A stretch of 64,000 nt of DNA from assembly GCF_963966145.1 (NCBI RefSeq), contig NC_091049.1:6882001-6946000 (forward strand). Reading direction: 5' to 3'. This DNA is from Tenebrio molitor (Eukaryota; Arthropoda; Insecta; Coleoptera; Tenebrionidae). The notes beneath the pieces are model-generated. The model saw only the letters and a list, made by a program, of their open reading frames with translations, was not told where the DNA came from and made no database searches. Below are positions 10,213-22,302 of this stretch, one piece after another. Position numbers and translations under genes: made by a program. Positions within the stretch are counted from its first letter, which is position 1, and each line of letters opens with the position of its first letter.

Positions 10213-10949
10213 GTAGGTCCTAAGTCGCCGAATCTCGGGCTGGGGGTGTGGTGGGGGCGGCTCGTTTGTTTTCCCGCCGCTCCAAACGTTTCCTACTGTT
10301 TTGACAGGTCCGGCAGGGTTGGCAACGCACCTGGTTTTTCCCGATCCATTGTCGGAGGGTTGCTCCGAAGGGTTGTGTTTACGACCGTCGAGGGTGCCTT
10401 TCTCCGTCTAGATTCGTCTTCATTTCGACGGCTCTTAAAATACATTGTTGCCTTCTGTTTGCTGAATACGACGGTTAATTAAGGTTGGGGCGGGGGTGGC
10501 GCCCCTCTGGTGGCGGTTTCAAGGCCTACGAAAGGGGCGGATTGATAAGGCGGAGATAAGGACTACTTTGCTTATTAAAATGGAATTAGAGGCTTCTAGC
10601 AGAATTAAACAAAGCATATGTAAAATAATAATAATAATAATGAAAATGATAATAGAATTGTCTCAAAGAATGTTTTTGGGGTTGTATTTTTTAATGTCAT
10701 CTGTCAAAAAAGACAGTTACTTTTAAGCCCCTGGATTAGGTAGAAAATTGAAATCTGGTTTTGAGTAATTTTTTTTGGCTCCAAGAGCGCACCTTTGATC
10801 TTTTCCAACCCCAGCAGTGTTGCAAACCTTGCCGGTGGGAAATGGCGGCCATTTGCAAAATTAAAGGCACGTGCAGGCCCGTAACGGCCCCCTCGCACCG
10901 CATTAACACTCTGCTTTGCATCCAACCATGAATATTTACAAAACAGCTG

Positions 10950-11225
10950 GAAGTTACGCGCCGCCTCCACCGCTCGCCGCCCCTTACGCGTCTCGGCTCC
11001 CCAAACCGAATTACACAAATATTGTCGAGATATTTTTCCATTCGAGACGGCATTGTGCTCCGGTGCGTCCGGATCCGGTTCCCGGAGGGGCCGGTCCCGG
11101 AGGCGGACATCCATCTCGACGACAAGATGGAGGTCGGTGCGACTCCTCAATGGAGAGGGTCAAAGCACTTGCGGCCGGATCTTCCGTGTGCGCGCTTCGT
11201 GGGGAATTGTTGCGTTCGGGGTTGA
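10950..11225 (+). other. weak exon candidate in GC-rich island
   Basis: The frame reading YFSIRDGIVLRCVRIRFPEG then PEADIHLDDKMEV looks more protein-like than the competing frames. No canonical splice donor or start codon bounds it, and both strands are open because of GC content. Recorded only as a candidate. Confidence 0.15.
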
Positions 11226-11974
11226 CGTCAGCAGGGTTGAATGGCTCGTTGCGGCCGCTGGGGTAGGTTAGGGGTGGGAATTGGGCGAGCAGCATCAAAT
11301 ATTTATTTATTTTCAACGGAGCAGTTTAGCAACAGAAGGGTTTTTGCCACAATTCAAACTGACCGCCCACCTGTCATACTTGTCAAATGAGGGACAAATT
11401 ACAGGTGACGGAAATAGAACTGGATTTTTGCGGGTTCGAGATAATTAATTACGGATGGATTCTCGGCAATTCCTTTCTTTTTGTGTATTTTCCCAGAAAA
11501 TGTTAAATTAGCGTTTCCACCGGAGCTCGTAGCGTGGAAGGTAATTCCATTGTTTATCTTTAACAAAGGTTTCGCGCGGTTTCTTTGGTACGAGCTTGTT
11601 ATATTACCGACGAAATTATTAATTTGGTGTCTAGGCAGGGTAGGGTCCAAGTTATAATTAACACTTTTATTGTTTCCTATATTTTATCGCATGTGGACTT
11701 TCATTACCAACCGCTGTTGTTATTACTTTCTATTGTGTCACTGTTACGATCTTTTTTTTGTCCAATGAAATAACGTATTTTCATACGAAAGGAGTAATTT
11801 TTTAAATATTTCAACTGAGGCATCGTTAAGATAAGCGTGAATTAATTTTTCTTGAACCGATTCTTGTTGGTTTGTACCAAAATCCAGACGAATTCTTTAA
11901 CAAGAGTCACGATTATAAATGAGCTTTATTTAAGATGCTTTCTTAACGTACTCTCATACTGCACTACGCAGTTT

Positions 11975-12328
11975 ACGGTGTTTTTTTTTTAATTTGGCGT
12001 CGAAGTTGGCGTTGAAGAGTCGATTGTGAACGCACCACAATGTAGTGTCACTAATGTCAATTTGTTTGAAATCAATTTGAATTTACAATTTTTGCCAAAT
12101 AATATTTTTTCGTAAGAACATCTCTGAACGCTCTGAATTCGGAAATCGCAAATTTTGAGACACCCTGTATAACGGTCAACTGCTTTTAGTTGCATTAGCG
12201 TGTTCAACTGTCGATTAATTAAATTAAAAGTGAGGTTAGATATAGATTCAGATGTCACATTACCAATTGTCATTTCTATGGTGCGTTCACAATCGACTCT
12301 TCAACGCCATGTTTTAAAAAACACCCGA
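11975..12328. mobile_element. MITE, GGTGTTTT...GGCGTTGAAGAG termini
   Basis: Inverted repeats: GGTGTTTTTT followed by GGCGTTGAAGAGTCGATTG on the left (about 11977-12035), and the reverse complement at about 12283-12326. The arms match over 30 bases including GTGAACGCACCA. The interior is non-coding. A half copy of the same end lies at about 62868-62935. Confidence 0.7.
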
Positions 12329-12656
12329 TACTAAAATTCTCAAAAAATTCAGGAATGATTGCCTATTGTTGCAGAACATTCTATAAAAATTTCAATTTTT
12401 TTAATAAAACAGGTAAATATTTCGTTTTAATTCAATAACGGCGACATTAATTTACATCGTTTTTCACTGAGAGTTCTTTCTAATATTTAGGAAAATTCTG
12501 GTGTCCTTGAAATCATGAAAACATCACCGATTTTTGAAATAAATGGAATTTGATATTAAAGTGCAAAATTTAGCTATATAATTTATTATTAAATTGGGCG
12601 GTGATTTCCACAAAAGAGGTTGACGTGGGTTGTTTATGATAACCTTTAGGGACTTA
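12329..12656. other. AT-rich spacer, nothing seen
   Basis: Short AT-rich stretch between two MITEs; no gene or repeat recognised. Confidence 0.5.
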
Positions 12657-13003
12657 CTATCGCGCGTTCAAATGAAATCCTGGGCTGAGTAGGCGTTGGG
12701 AAAATAAAACCATTTAGAACAATGTAAAGTTTGAATTTCCCGCCGTTTGACACGAATAAGATTTGTTTATGTTTAATCGGCACATAATTAAACATGTTTG
12801 TTTTCAGCAAAGGGTGGCCTTAGATATTTGCTTCGAGAATAAGAATCGTTAAGTTATTCTATTTTTGATGTAAAACATTCAAAAAAAAAAAAGAAAGATT
12901 TTTTGGCTCTAAATGCTCCAATTAATCTACGCTTTAAAAAAGCAAAACAATTGACGGTTTCCAACGCCTTCCCAGCCCAGAATTTCATTTGAACGCGCGA
13001 TAG
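12657..13003. mobile_element. MITE with CTATCGCGCG termini
   Basis: CTATCGCGCGTTCAAATG on the left is repeated inverted at the right end (about 12985-13003), with the match extending over roughly 45 bases through CTGGGCTG and AGGCGTTGG. No coding capacity. The exact outer ends and target duplication are not resolved. Confidence 0.65.
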
Positions 13004-14157
13004 AAAAGTTATCAACAGATATTTGTGGCTGTTTACCAACAATGAGGTATTTACTTATAACACTGTAGTTGTAAATCTTGGTCATTTTTCGCTGTTAGTG
13101 TTAAATTGGAATAATTCAAAAACTAATAACTCTCTTTTGACGTGTCATTAACGTGTTCTTTGAATTAATTGTGAAGTATGAACGTGTAGGAAAAAAAAAT
13201 TGTTTTGCTTAAAATCGATTTTTAAAATTTAAGGCTCTTAATGAAGTGATAAGTCAAAATTGATTGCACACATTGGAAGCCTTATATCAAGGGAATGTAA
13301 CCCTAAAGTTTCGTAATTTGTATTAATTCTTTAGTAGGGTTAACCGTGGGGGCGCTCAAACTTGACTCACCCAGTACCACATTATTGATTTAAGTCTTGT
13401 ACTGAGTCATACTTAAATTTATACTAGAAGTTTATGTGCATCTTGGTGAACATATTCTGCAAAGTTTTTAGCGAATTCAATTTTTTAAACTAAATTGTGA
13501 ACTTCGAGGCAAACTGTTTTACAATATAAAGTTCGTTCAGAAACTTTATATTTTTTGTAGCTTAGTCTTAAGTCGGTATTCCAACTAACTTCTTTATGAC
13601 CAATTATATTTTTTCCAACTAAGATTTTACGGTAAAGCTTTCGCGAGAGATGTTTTATGTCGTGCTTTCCAGGTGTAAATCAACAGTTTGTTTAAAAACT
13701 TTTTCCTAAGACTGTTTTGAAGTCATTATAATGTAGACCTTACAAACGCAATTGTCTTCTTAAGCGGCAAGAACTGGCAACAGCACCTGCCAAATAAAAT
13801 ATAGTGTGCTAAATAATAATATTTAGATGGATAAATTTCCTTAATTTGAATGGAATTTTTGTTGTTGCAAAAATGGTGGAGGCGTCGGGCGAAACTTGTT
13901 ATTGTCTTTAGGATTGTTTTCAATGAGAATTCCTATCCTTGAAAAACTTCCAATTTAAGAGGTTGGAATAACTCCACTTCTTTAGTGGAGGCGTTTGGAT
14001 AAGAATAATCTCGAACAATTTTTTTTTAATAACAATGATAATAATCTGCAAAAGAATAATTTGTTGTTTAATAATGTTCAGGTGAATAAAGCATAAAATA
14101 ACTTTAACTAAATCCTAAACTAAATCTTATAGATACTAATTCTAATTATCCATATTG
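13004..14157. other. AT-rich DNA with outlying GGTGGAGGCG boxes
   Basis: No gene. Near 13872 (AAATGGTGGAGGCGTCGGGC) and 13985 (TAGTGGAGGCGTTTGG) are two copies of the box that characterises the array at 15.86-18.37 kb. This suggests the array once extended here or that the palindromic element at 14.2 kb inserted into it. Confidence 0.5.
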
Positions 14158-14962
14158 TACAGGGTGTTATTGAAAGTTGTACAGATATTTTAACCACAAG
14201 CTACTGGCTTTATGTAGAACTCGGAAATAGTTATTTATTTAACGAGTTCGTGTGTAATTTGGGCTTTTTTTGGCATGAGTGGGCCAGTTTAAAACTCGAG
14301 TGAAACGAGAGTTTTAAAGGTCCACGAGTGCCAAAAAAAGCGCAATTACACAAGAACGAGTTGAATACAACGTTTTTTTGTTCGACGAGCCCCCCAACGG
14401 CTCCAAATGGCCGAAAATCTTTAACATTAGCTTGACGTTTCGTTTTGACAAGTTGTCAAATTCATCAAAATCCGTTCACACAGGAGAAAATTCTCAAATT
14501 CTGACAGTGTCGAACAAAAAAAATATTTAAAAAATTCTATGTCAAAATATAAAATGACATTTATTTTTTGAGCTACAATTTTTTTAAGTTGATTTTAGTT
14601 TTCTACGTTGTCCTACAACCCCGTAGGTAAAATTTCGAAACATTTTAAAAATACACCCTGTATATCATGTTTTATAAAATGTACGTCAATGCGAAGTAAC
14701 CTATAGGAAATATGCTTTAAAACAAAGAAGCCGCATTGGTGTACGTTTTACAAAATATGATATACAGGGTGTATTTTTAAAATGTGTCGAAATTTTACCT
14801 ACGAGGTTGTTTGACAACGTAGAAGACTAAAAGTAATTAAAAAAAATTGTAGCTCAAAAAATAAATGTCATTTTATTTTTTGACATAAAATTTTTCCGAG
14901 TTCTACATAACGCCAGTAGCTCGTGGTTAAAATATCTATACAACTTTCAATAATACCCTGTA
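14158..14962. mobile_element. long palindromic MITE with a second foldback inserted
   Basis: The outer ends TACAGGGTGTTATTGAAAG (14158) and the inverse at 14945-14962 continue inward as long arms that meet near 14715, so the whole element is almost one palindrome. The right arm is continuous. The left arm is interrupted between about 14227 and 14529 by a separate foldback element (next entry). A second TACAGGGTGT motif pair lies near the palindrome centre (14652-14772). Confidence 0.7.
14227..14529. mobile_element. foldback element nested in the palindromic MITE
   Basis: About 300 bases present only in the left arm of the host element. It contains a hairpin (14236-14360) with arms of the type AACGAGTTCGTGTGTAATT and the inverse. 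Related sequence, with an AACGAGTTG.ATACAA motif and a GACAGT-rich segment, recurs near 45180-45440 and 54535-54660. Confidence 0.55.
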
Positions 14963-15859
14963 TTTACTATTAGGTACAGTACCTCTGGGGAAGAAGATTC
15001 TGCAGAATCTTAAAAATTAGTTTTAAACTAAGTATTATACTAAATCTCGTGTTCATGCTAAGTATTTAGAGCCTCGGTCGTTGCACTAAATACCAATCTA
15101 ACCGTTCATTTTATTTATTACTTTCAAGTCTGTTTCAGTTTCATTAATTTTACTAGGCCACTAAATTTTCAACTAAATCCTGCACTAAATACCATACATT
15201 TTATGAGAACATACAATTCTGACATTTCATTTCTTCCGAGAACTCTGACATTCAACCGCCAATCATTTTTTATATTCCCATCCGCCTCTCCCGATAAAAC
15301 CCCAAAACCCTTCGACATCTCAGCTGCCATAAACTCCCTCCTCGGGCCACAAAATAAAACTCTCAACTTCCGCACACGTGAACAAAGTTTTAATCGTTTC
15401 CGACAAATCCCCCACTTAGCCTTACGTCAACAGCGGAGATGCGTCCTCTCGCATATTGCATAGGTGGTGCATCGATCGCACCTGCAATCAATCAGTCGCG
15501 TTAATTTTTTACCACTCATTGATTGATCGATGAGGAAAAATTGTCGCGACCTACGCTCGATCGAGAATGAATGCGAGCCGGATGGATTTCAATAATTCGA
15601 AAAGTTTTAACAGTTCCGACAATAAACCAATCAGGCCAGTTTAATTCGCAATTAATTAAAGGACGCAGGATCGAGACTCGTCGGCCCGGGCCGAGACGGT
15701 ACGATCCTAGGCGGCTTTGCTTTGGCGGGCCGCGATTTTGTTTGTTATCGTTGTGCAGTTGCAGTGGTGACTGGATCGTGTTGTGAAACCGGTGGGTGGT
15801 TGGTTTGTAACGTGTTGCATCGGGGGTGGCCGCGGGACGGGGGGGATTGTTTTTCAAGC
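14963..15859. other. non-coding; TGATTGAT-rich patch near 15490-15545
   Basis: No gene is supported. Around 15487-15535 several CAATCAATC / TGATTGATCGAT copies lie close together, a composition compatible with Exd/Hox-type sites, but this could equally be simple sequence. Confidence 0.3.
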
Positions 15860-18370
15860 GGGACGAAAATGGTGGAGGCGCCGGGTGAAATTTTTTCTTA
15901 ATAATTATTTTTATTCCTTTTAAATAACATTCGTGTTCATTGAAAAGTTTCAAGTTTAAAGGGTTGTCACCCTTATTCCGTGGCGGCGAGAACGCGGATT
16001 GGAAGCGTTTCAATATCATTATTTTGTTTGTTGTGGCGGAGGCGCCAGGATAAAAATAAATCCAAAGATATTTTTTAGTTGCTTGAGATCGTAATAATGT
16101 CGTTGTAAAAGTCGCGTCACATTTTAAATTCATGTCTGCGAAAAATCTTTGAATTTAATATAATCAATTTTTTATTAATTAAAGAAATGGTGGAGGCGCC
16201 AGACGAAATTTATTGCAACTGTCATTGCTTTCGTATAAATTCTTTTAATCGAAAAATTTGCACTTTAAAGGGTTATTATTCCAATTTAGAGGCGGCGTAA
16301 ACGAAGGGTTGGAGCAATTCGAATGTCATTATTATTTTGTTTGTTTTGGCGAAAGTGCGGGGCTAAAAATAATCTAAAATACATTTTCTTAATTATTTTT
16401 TGTCCATCAGCGTTGATTAGGGATTGTCATAGAAATGGCTTCACATTTTACACTGATTTAGAAACGTCTGTTGCAATTTTTAAAGTTTTTCGATTATTTT
16501 CTTCTTGAGAAAAATGGTGGAGGCGCCGGGTTAAATCAATTGTATTATCAGCACTAGCATTTTCAATGACAATTATTATCGAAAAATTGCTATATCAGTG
16601 CAACCCCGAGTTAGGGGTGGCGTAAAATTGTAAACTTCCGATGTCATTATCATTTTGTTGGTTTTGGTGGAGGCGCCGGGCTAAAAATAATCTCAATTCC
16701 TTTTTTTTAATTAATTTAAATTCCGATAATGTTAATTAGGGGTTGTTTAAAAACGACCTTTCATTTTTGACTGTGTAGAAACACCTGAAAAAAGATTTCG
16801 TTTAATTAAATTTTATTTCTTGTTTGCTTTTACCATTTTTAATGAATGTTTTTCCTATAAAAAATGTTTACTTTTAAGTACTCTGGTTCCGCCTTAGTGA
16901 AGGGTTGAAAAAATTTAAATCTCATATTTTGTTTATTCTGGGATGCTGTAAAAATAACATCACGTATTTACATCTGTGTACAAACATTTGCACCAGAAGA
17001 TATATTTATCTCATTTGCACTGAGTTTTTGTTTGTTGCAAAAATGGTGGAGGCGCCAGGGGACATTTTATTAATCATCAATTATTTTATTATCCTGCCGA
17101 AAGATTTTCAGTTATTTTGGTGTAGGCGCCAGGCTAAAAATACCCCTAAATAAAAAAAAATTGGTATTTTCGATCGCAATTAATTTAATTGGAGGTTGTT
17201 ATAAAAATAACTACACATTTTGACATTGGTGTACAAAGTTTTTTGTTTCGAAAATGGTGGAGCCGCCTGCTGTATTTCTTATTATTTTTACTGTGCTATC
17301 AAAAATTCGCAGTTTTAAAGGGTGCAAACGCGACTTAGATATGTTGAAAACAAGGGGTTGGAATAATTCCAACGTAATTATTATTTTGTTTGCTTTGGTG
17401 GAAGCGCCGGACTAAAAATAATCTCAAATTGGTTTTTAACTCATTTTAGAAAGGAGTAGGAAATGTAATAAAATGGTGTCACATTTTTACATCGGTAAAA
17501 AAAATTTTAAATAATTTAAAAAAAATTGTTGCAAAGATTGTGGAGGTGTTGGGTGAAATTTGTTCTAATTATAAGTGCAATTATTTTCAATGAAAATTCT
17601 ATCGCCGGAATATTTAAGGGTTGGAACCCCGATTTAGGGGCGATGAAAACGATAGCTTGCGATTCCAATGACATTATTACTTTGTTTGTTTTGGTGGTGG
17701 GGTCGTTGTAAAAATGGCATAACCTTTTTACATCTGCAAATGTCAAGGAAAATAATAAAATAAATGTTTCGTTGCAAAGATGATGCATGCGCCGGATTTA
17801 TTTACTACAATAGAAAGAAGTCACGGTATCGAGGCAGTATGCATTTATTTATTTGCACCAATTTCACTATAATTATTATTTTGTCTGTTTTGGTATCTGA
17901 CCAAAAATAGTCTCAAGATTTTTTTTTACTTCTTGCAAAATTGCAAAACGCGCCGGATAAATTAATAATGCTTATTATTATGATAATTGTCCACGCAAAA
18001 TTTTATTAGCGAAACAATTTCAGCGAAACTCTGAATTAGAGGCGACGGAAACGAGGGTTTGGAATAATTCCAGTGTCATTATTATTTTATTTGTTTTGAC
18101 GGAGGCTCCGGGCGAAATTTAATGATTAATGTTATCACCATTAGAATTTACAGCTTTTTCATTGAAAATTTGTGGGTTTCAACTCTAATTAATAGAGTAT
18201 TTCCAATTTGTTTTTGGCGCCGCATAAAAAATTTAATCACACAATGTTTTCCCGTTATTTATTGATATGATTCTAATTAGGGGTTGCAAAACGAGGTACG
18301 AAACGTCCGTCACAAGAGTATTTAATTTAATTTAATTTTTTGTTCGTCGCGAAAATGGCGGAGGCGCCGG
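15860..18370 (+). repeat. degenerate ~320-bp tandem array with GTGGAGGCGCCGG box
   Basis: A box close to AAAATGGTGGAGGCGCCGGG recurs near 15866, 16185, 16513, 17041, 17252, 17535, 17776, 17940 and 18353. A second box, TTTGGTGGAGGCGCCGGGCT followed by AAAAATAATCTC, alternates with it near 16033, 16345, 16668, 17116, 17395, 17690 and 18090. Each full unit has the order box 1, an A/T-rich segment ending in an AAAGGGTT.G.A-like stretch, a GGCG..AACGAGGGTTGGAATAATTCC-like segment split over several bases, a TTATTATTTTGTTTG-like segment, then box 2. Spacing is about 310-330 in the best-preserved part. The boxes are better conserved than the rest. Single copies occur elsewhere (8040, 13872, 58858, 62625). 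Confidence 0.75.
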
Positions 18371-20399
18371 GTTCGCTGCAATTTCACCACTTTATGAGGT
18401 TTTGATGGGGTTGTTTGACTGCTTCGCGTAACTTCCCCACGTAGGTAAATTAAAGAGGTTTTTTGCACCCTTCTTCCCTTAATGAGATGCGACAAACACA
18501 GCCGAAATTTTTAATATCCTGTCCGTTCTAGTTTTTATCTCGCTTTTTAATCCCTCTTTAGTTCAAAATTCGACAAAGCTCCACTGAACCATTTCAATTT
18601 CTTCATCAAACGGGATTATTTGTGCGGAGGAGTTATAAATTATGCAGATTTACAGCCCCCACTTTGTTGAGCACGAGAACACGTCGATAGACCAATAAGA
18701 GCGAAAATAATAATAAATATCTGAAGGGAGATAAGTGGGTTAGGCGACGGACGAAAAAATCTTATTAAAACAGGAGTGCCGTTAAAAGTTTTGGTTTATT
18801 CATGGTCGTAAAAATGAGGGAAAAATAATGAGTCTTGATTATTCGAGTTTAACTCAGTTTCAGGAAGTTTGCTAACAAGGCTCTCCCCCGCTTTTAAAAT
18901 TATTTTACGTTGACGGAAATGGAGGAAATGGAGAGGCGATCCATTTACTCGCCGGATTTAATGCGCATTGAAAAGGCTCCTAGCCCAGTGTATCTGATCG
19001 CATGAACAACAATTAAATATCTAGTAGGCAGATCGGTTTTACGTAATGGTATTTTTAGAAGCTTCTAGATCAGTAGAATTTGTTGGAAGACTTTATAAAA
19101 CTTCTAGATTTTGATAGAAGAATCAAAATTGCTGTCAAGTCTTTGCTTGGGAAATTTATTATTATTTCACAGTTTTTATTTTATCCAAAGTAGGCTTCAG
19201 ATGATCTTCTATTGTCATCTGTTCTGAACCTTTTTCTCAATTTCTTCAGAATAGAATAGTTAAAAAAAAATCTCAAACTTCCTCAAATTAACTTTCTTCT
19301 TTGTGTTCTTTACGTTTTTAAGAAGCTGGAGTCTTCGCAAACAATTCTATTCAATCCATCTGATTCTTACATTTGGTAGAAATGTCTCCCATTCATTGAA
19401 TTCTCTAAAATCACTGATCAAGAGAGAAACTTTTTTTTTCTTCAAATCTATCTTTAAGAATTCTTTTTGATTCTGTTGAATTAAAACTTCAACTCATTTA
19501 ATTTCTCCTATAAAATCTGAGACATTTATAACTTTTATAATTTAAACAGTTCGATGCGCTTATTCTTCTATCTTCTATGGAAATAAGAAGAATCTTAACT
19601 TTTTCAAATTCTTATTATTTTTGATTAAATCTCTTTGATGAGGTTTTGTATTCTTTGCCTCTAGATTTTGGAAAACCGTCGAGAGATTCTAGAAAATCAA
19701 TCTGAGATATCTGTCTTCATTATAGAAATGTTTCTTCAATCTAAATTGTTGAATGGATATTTTTAAACTCAGCTCTTCTAAACAAACTTTCGAAATTCTC
19801 TAGATTATAAATCCTACAGATTGGATTTTCGCAGAATACATATTTTGAAAAAATTTCCCTAGTTTTTAAATTATTCTAGATTCTAGAATATTCAAATAGA
19901 TTCTTGAATCGATCCTTGAGATCTATGTTTCTTTTTGTCTGTTTGATCATTATAGACTCCTCTTCACACGCTTTCTAGGCGTTGTTATCAAAATCATGTA
20001 CTTCTGGATCTAGCAACAATCTATTTCTTTTGTATCTTTCTTATTTATAAACTGTAAACTTTGCTTAAAATCCGCTTTTGCATTCGACCTGTTTTCAATT
20101 TCTGTACCATCTATGTATTCTAGGAAACCTTTAAGCATTTCATTCAGATAAAAGTTTATCTTAAATCTACCACATCTTAGCGTGCCCCGTCAGGTCTCTA
20201 AACCTCCGCTGCGACCTTTCCCGTCCCCAGATTTATTTTCCTGAAACTTCTCTCCGAGTTTCATTCAATTTATCCCAGACTCTTAAAAGAAGACATTTTT
20301 TTGCCTCATTATATTTACTTTCACAAATCAGGAATTTCGCTTGAGATCCTATTAAATTTTTCAGTTTATCTCGGTCCCGAGGGATCGCCTCAGAAGTAA
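18371..20399. other. AT-rich DNA of low complexity (TTCT/AGAA-rich)
   Basis: No gene. From about 19040 to 20160 the sequence is dominated by short recombining words such as TTCTAGA, AGATTCTT and TTTCTTC, giving cryptic simplicity without a fixed period. Confidence 0.5.
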
Positions 20400-22206
20400 A
20401 AATATTTTCAGGTATAAAAGTTGCCGGCGACGTTCCACCAACCCCACATAAAATTCCTGTCCGGGGGTGTCACCCCTTCGTGTCGCGTTTATTGAAAGCT
20501 TGATCCGAACTAGCTATAAATTTTTATACGAAAAATATCCATTGTCGACCTGTCGTCCCGGCGTAACGCGCCGTTAAACCGCCCCAATCGCCGCCCCATA
20601 TCTAGCACCCCTGAAAAATCGCCAACAAATTGACTCACCCCTGACACAATAACCCGTCACATTAGAACCAAGGTGCGCTCGTCTCGCGCTCAATTGTCTT
20701 AAAATGCGTGACGTCACGGGTATCGATTCGACGGGGGTGAGATGGTATCAGGTGCTGCAGGTCATGAAATACAAGGGGTGAAACTAGTGACTGACGGTGG
20801 GGGTTGCATCGTACGTCACCACAAATTCTGTTTGCAAGGAAGTTTGTCATCTGGTTAGAAATTTCCAGAGGAATTTACAAGGGGGTGGGTGGCGTGCACC
20901 CCTCGTCTCGAACCGCGAAAAAATGCGTCCGTGGGCGCAAAATCAACCCCGACGGCGAATTTTCCTTCAGAAAGTAAAATTCCAAGGAAGGCGGTGTTTT
21001 TTCGGCGCCTCCACGACTTTTCAATTGGACAAAGTCTGTCAAAAGCGCCGCGCCATTCAATTAAAAGCGACTTAATTTCCAAGCAAATAAAATTTGTCAC
21101 TCTTTGAGGGTTTACCGGCGCCCCATCGATCCGTTCCGTTTGATGTTTCCGGTGTTTTCAACCCTCTTTCATTCCCTGCGAGCGATTTTCACCGCGCCGC
21201 TCGATCCCGCTTATTTTTTAATGTCCTTTAGGCAGTCGATGCGCGGATCGTTATTTGGACAGGAAACGCTTCCGCTGCGGCTCGAACCGCCACCGAATGG
21301 GGTGGTTTTTACAGAATTAGGATCAGGACGAGTCGGGCGGCGTGGGCGGCGGTTTTCGCTGCCAAGGGCTTTTGTCAAGCCGAACCAAGTTCGCTTCGAT
21401 TTTAGAAGAAAACCGCGATTTTACACGTAAATGGCTCTCAGAGGAATCGGGCGGCGAAACGGGGGCGGTGCATTTCCTGTCTCGGGGGTTGATAATCTTC
21501 TACTGTAACAGGATAATGCGCGCCCCGATACGGCAATAATCACGTCTACTTAATTGAGCGTATCGACGCTCTAATGAGGAGTAAGCGCGTAATTAACCCC
21601 GCCGCGACAAGGGTGTGAATAACCTACCCCTTTACAAAAAAGTCCAGGGGTTGCTACGATAACAAAATTTTCCGTAGTTAATTTGTGCATTTTCATCCTA
21701 TTATTTGTTTTAAATTTTTCGCCAGTTCTTACCCGGCTGTCTCCACCCCCTCTTCGATTATTATTATCATTATTATTATTATTTTTAATTTTTGTTAGTC
21801 GTAGATTTAATCCGGAGAATTTTATTTTGTGGTGTTTGTCGGTCGCCTCCGTCGGGCGAACAAACCACATCTCCACTCATCAAACCACCCCCATCATCCC
21901 TCCGGATTATTCCGGGCGACGCTTTATTAGCAGCAACACGGTCGCCGTCCGTGTAGTAACGTGAGATAGCGGCGCAAAAACTTCCCCCAGAAATTAATCA
22001 CGCCAAAAATCATCCCTAACCCACCCCCGCCCCAACCCTCCAACAATTAAAAACCTCAGCTAATATCGCCGAATAAAACCGTCTCGCAATTTTGCGCCAC
22101 CCCCGATTTGATCGCACGATTATCCCGGGGGTGAAAATATTCCGGTTTTTTGTGGGAACGCGACAGGTGCATCACGTTACTGGGGTAGTTTTCCGTCTCC
22201 CGTGTG
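20400..22206. other. GC/CpG-rich non-coding, 5' of candidate exon
   Basis: GC content rises well above the surroundings and stays high to the candidate exon at 22207. Numerous overlapping open frames on both strands have no recognisable domains. It may be a promoter-proximal CpG-rich region. A TTA/ATT microsatellite lies near 21763-21790. Confidence 0.4.
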
Positions 22207-22302
22207 ATGGTGCATCTGGGACCCGGCGGCCAGTACGTGGCCGAGGGGGGCAAGGCCTACCCCTCCAACCCCGAGGACGTCGTCGTCGAGACGAAGAAGA
22301 TC
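22207..22302 (+). CDS. candidate first coding exon, gene unknown
   Basis: An ATG opens a 32-codon frame beginning MVHLGPGGQYVAEGG and ending VVETKKI, followed directly by a GTAAGT splice donor (22303-22308); the exon ends in phase 0. An in-frame TAG at 22186-22188 lies seven codons upstream, so either this ATG is the start or an exon begins just after that AG. Codons are strongly C/G-ending (GTCGTCGTCGAG), unlike the AT-rich surroundings, and composition is protein-like. I do not recognise the protein. No partner exon is evident downstream on the plus strand in this window, which would place the LRR cluster inside a very long intron if the exon is real. Confidence 0.45.

Larger units (their letters stand above)
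8870..11974. other. non-coding; GC-rich islands near 10.0-10.5 and 10.8-11.3 kb
   Basis: Mostly AT-rich DNA with two GC/CpG-rich islands. Open frames of 100-190 codons occur there on both strands and are arginine/proline-rich, the usual signature of GC-rich non-coding DNA. Two frames look more protein-like and are listed separately as weak exon candidates. An (AAT)n microsatellite lies near 10628. Confidence 0.45.

Noticed and set aside
9898..10482. 194-codon plus-strand frame
   Set aside because: Arginine-rich, GC-driven, no domain; another frame of the same stretch looks more protein-like and is listed only as a weak candidate.
10704..11316. Overlapping 70-150 codon frames on both strands
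   Set aside because: CpG-rich DNA opens several frames at once; no splice or domain support, apart from the weak candidate recorded.
15516..16133. 205-codon minus-strand frame
   Set aside because: It runs across the start of the degenerate repeat array, has low-complexity composition and no domain.
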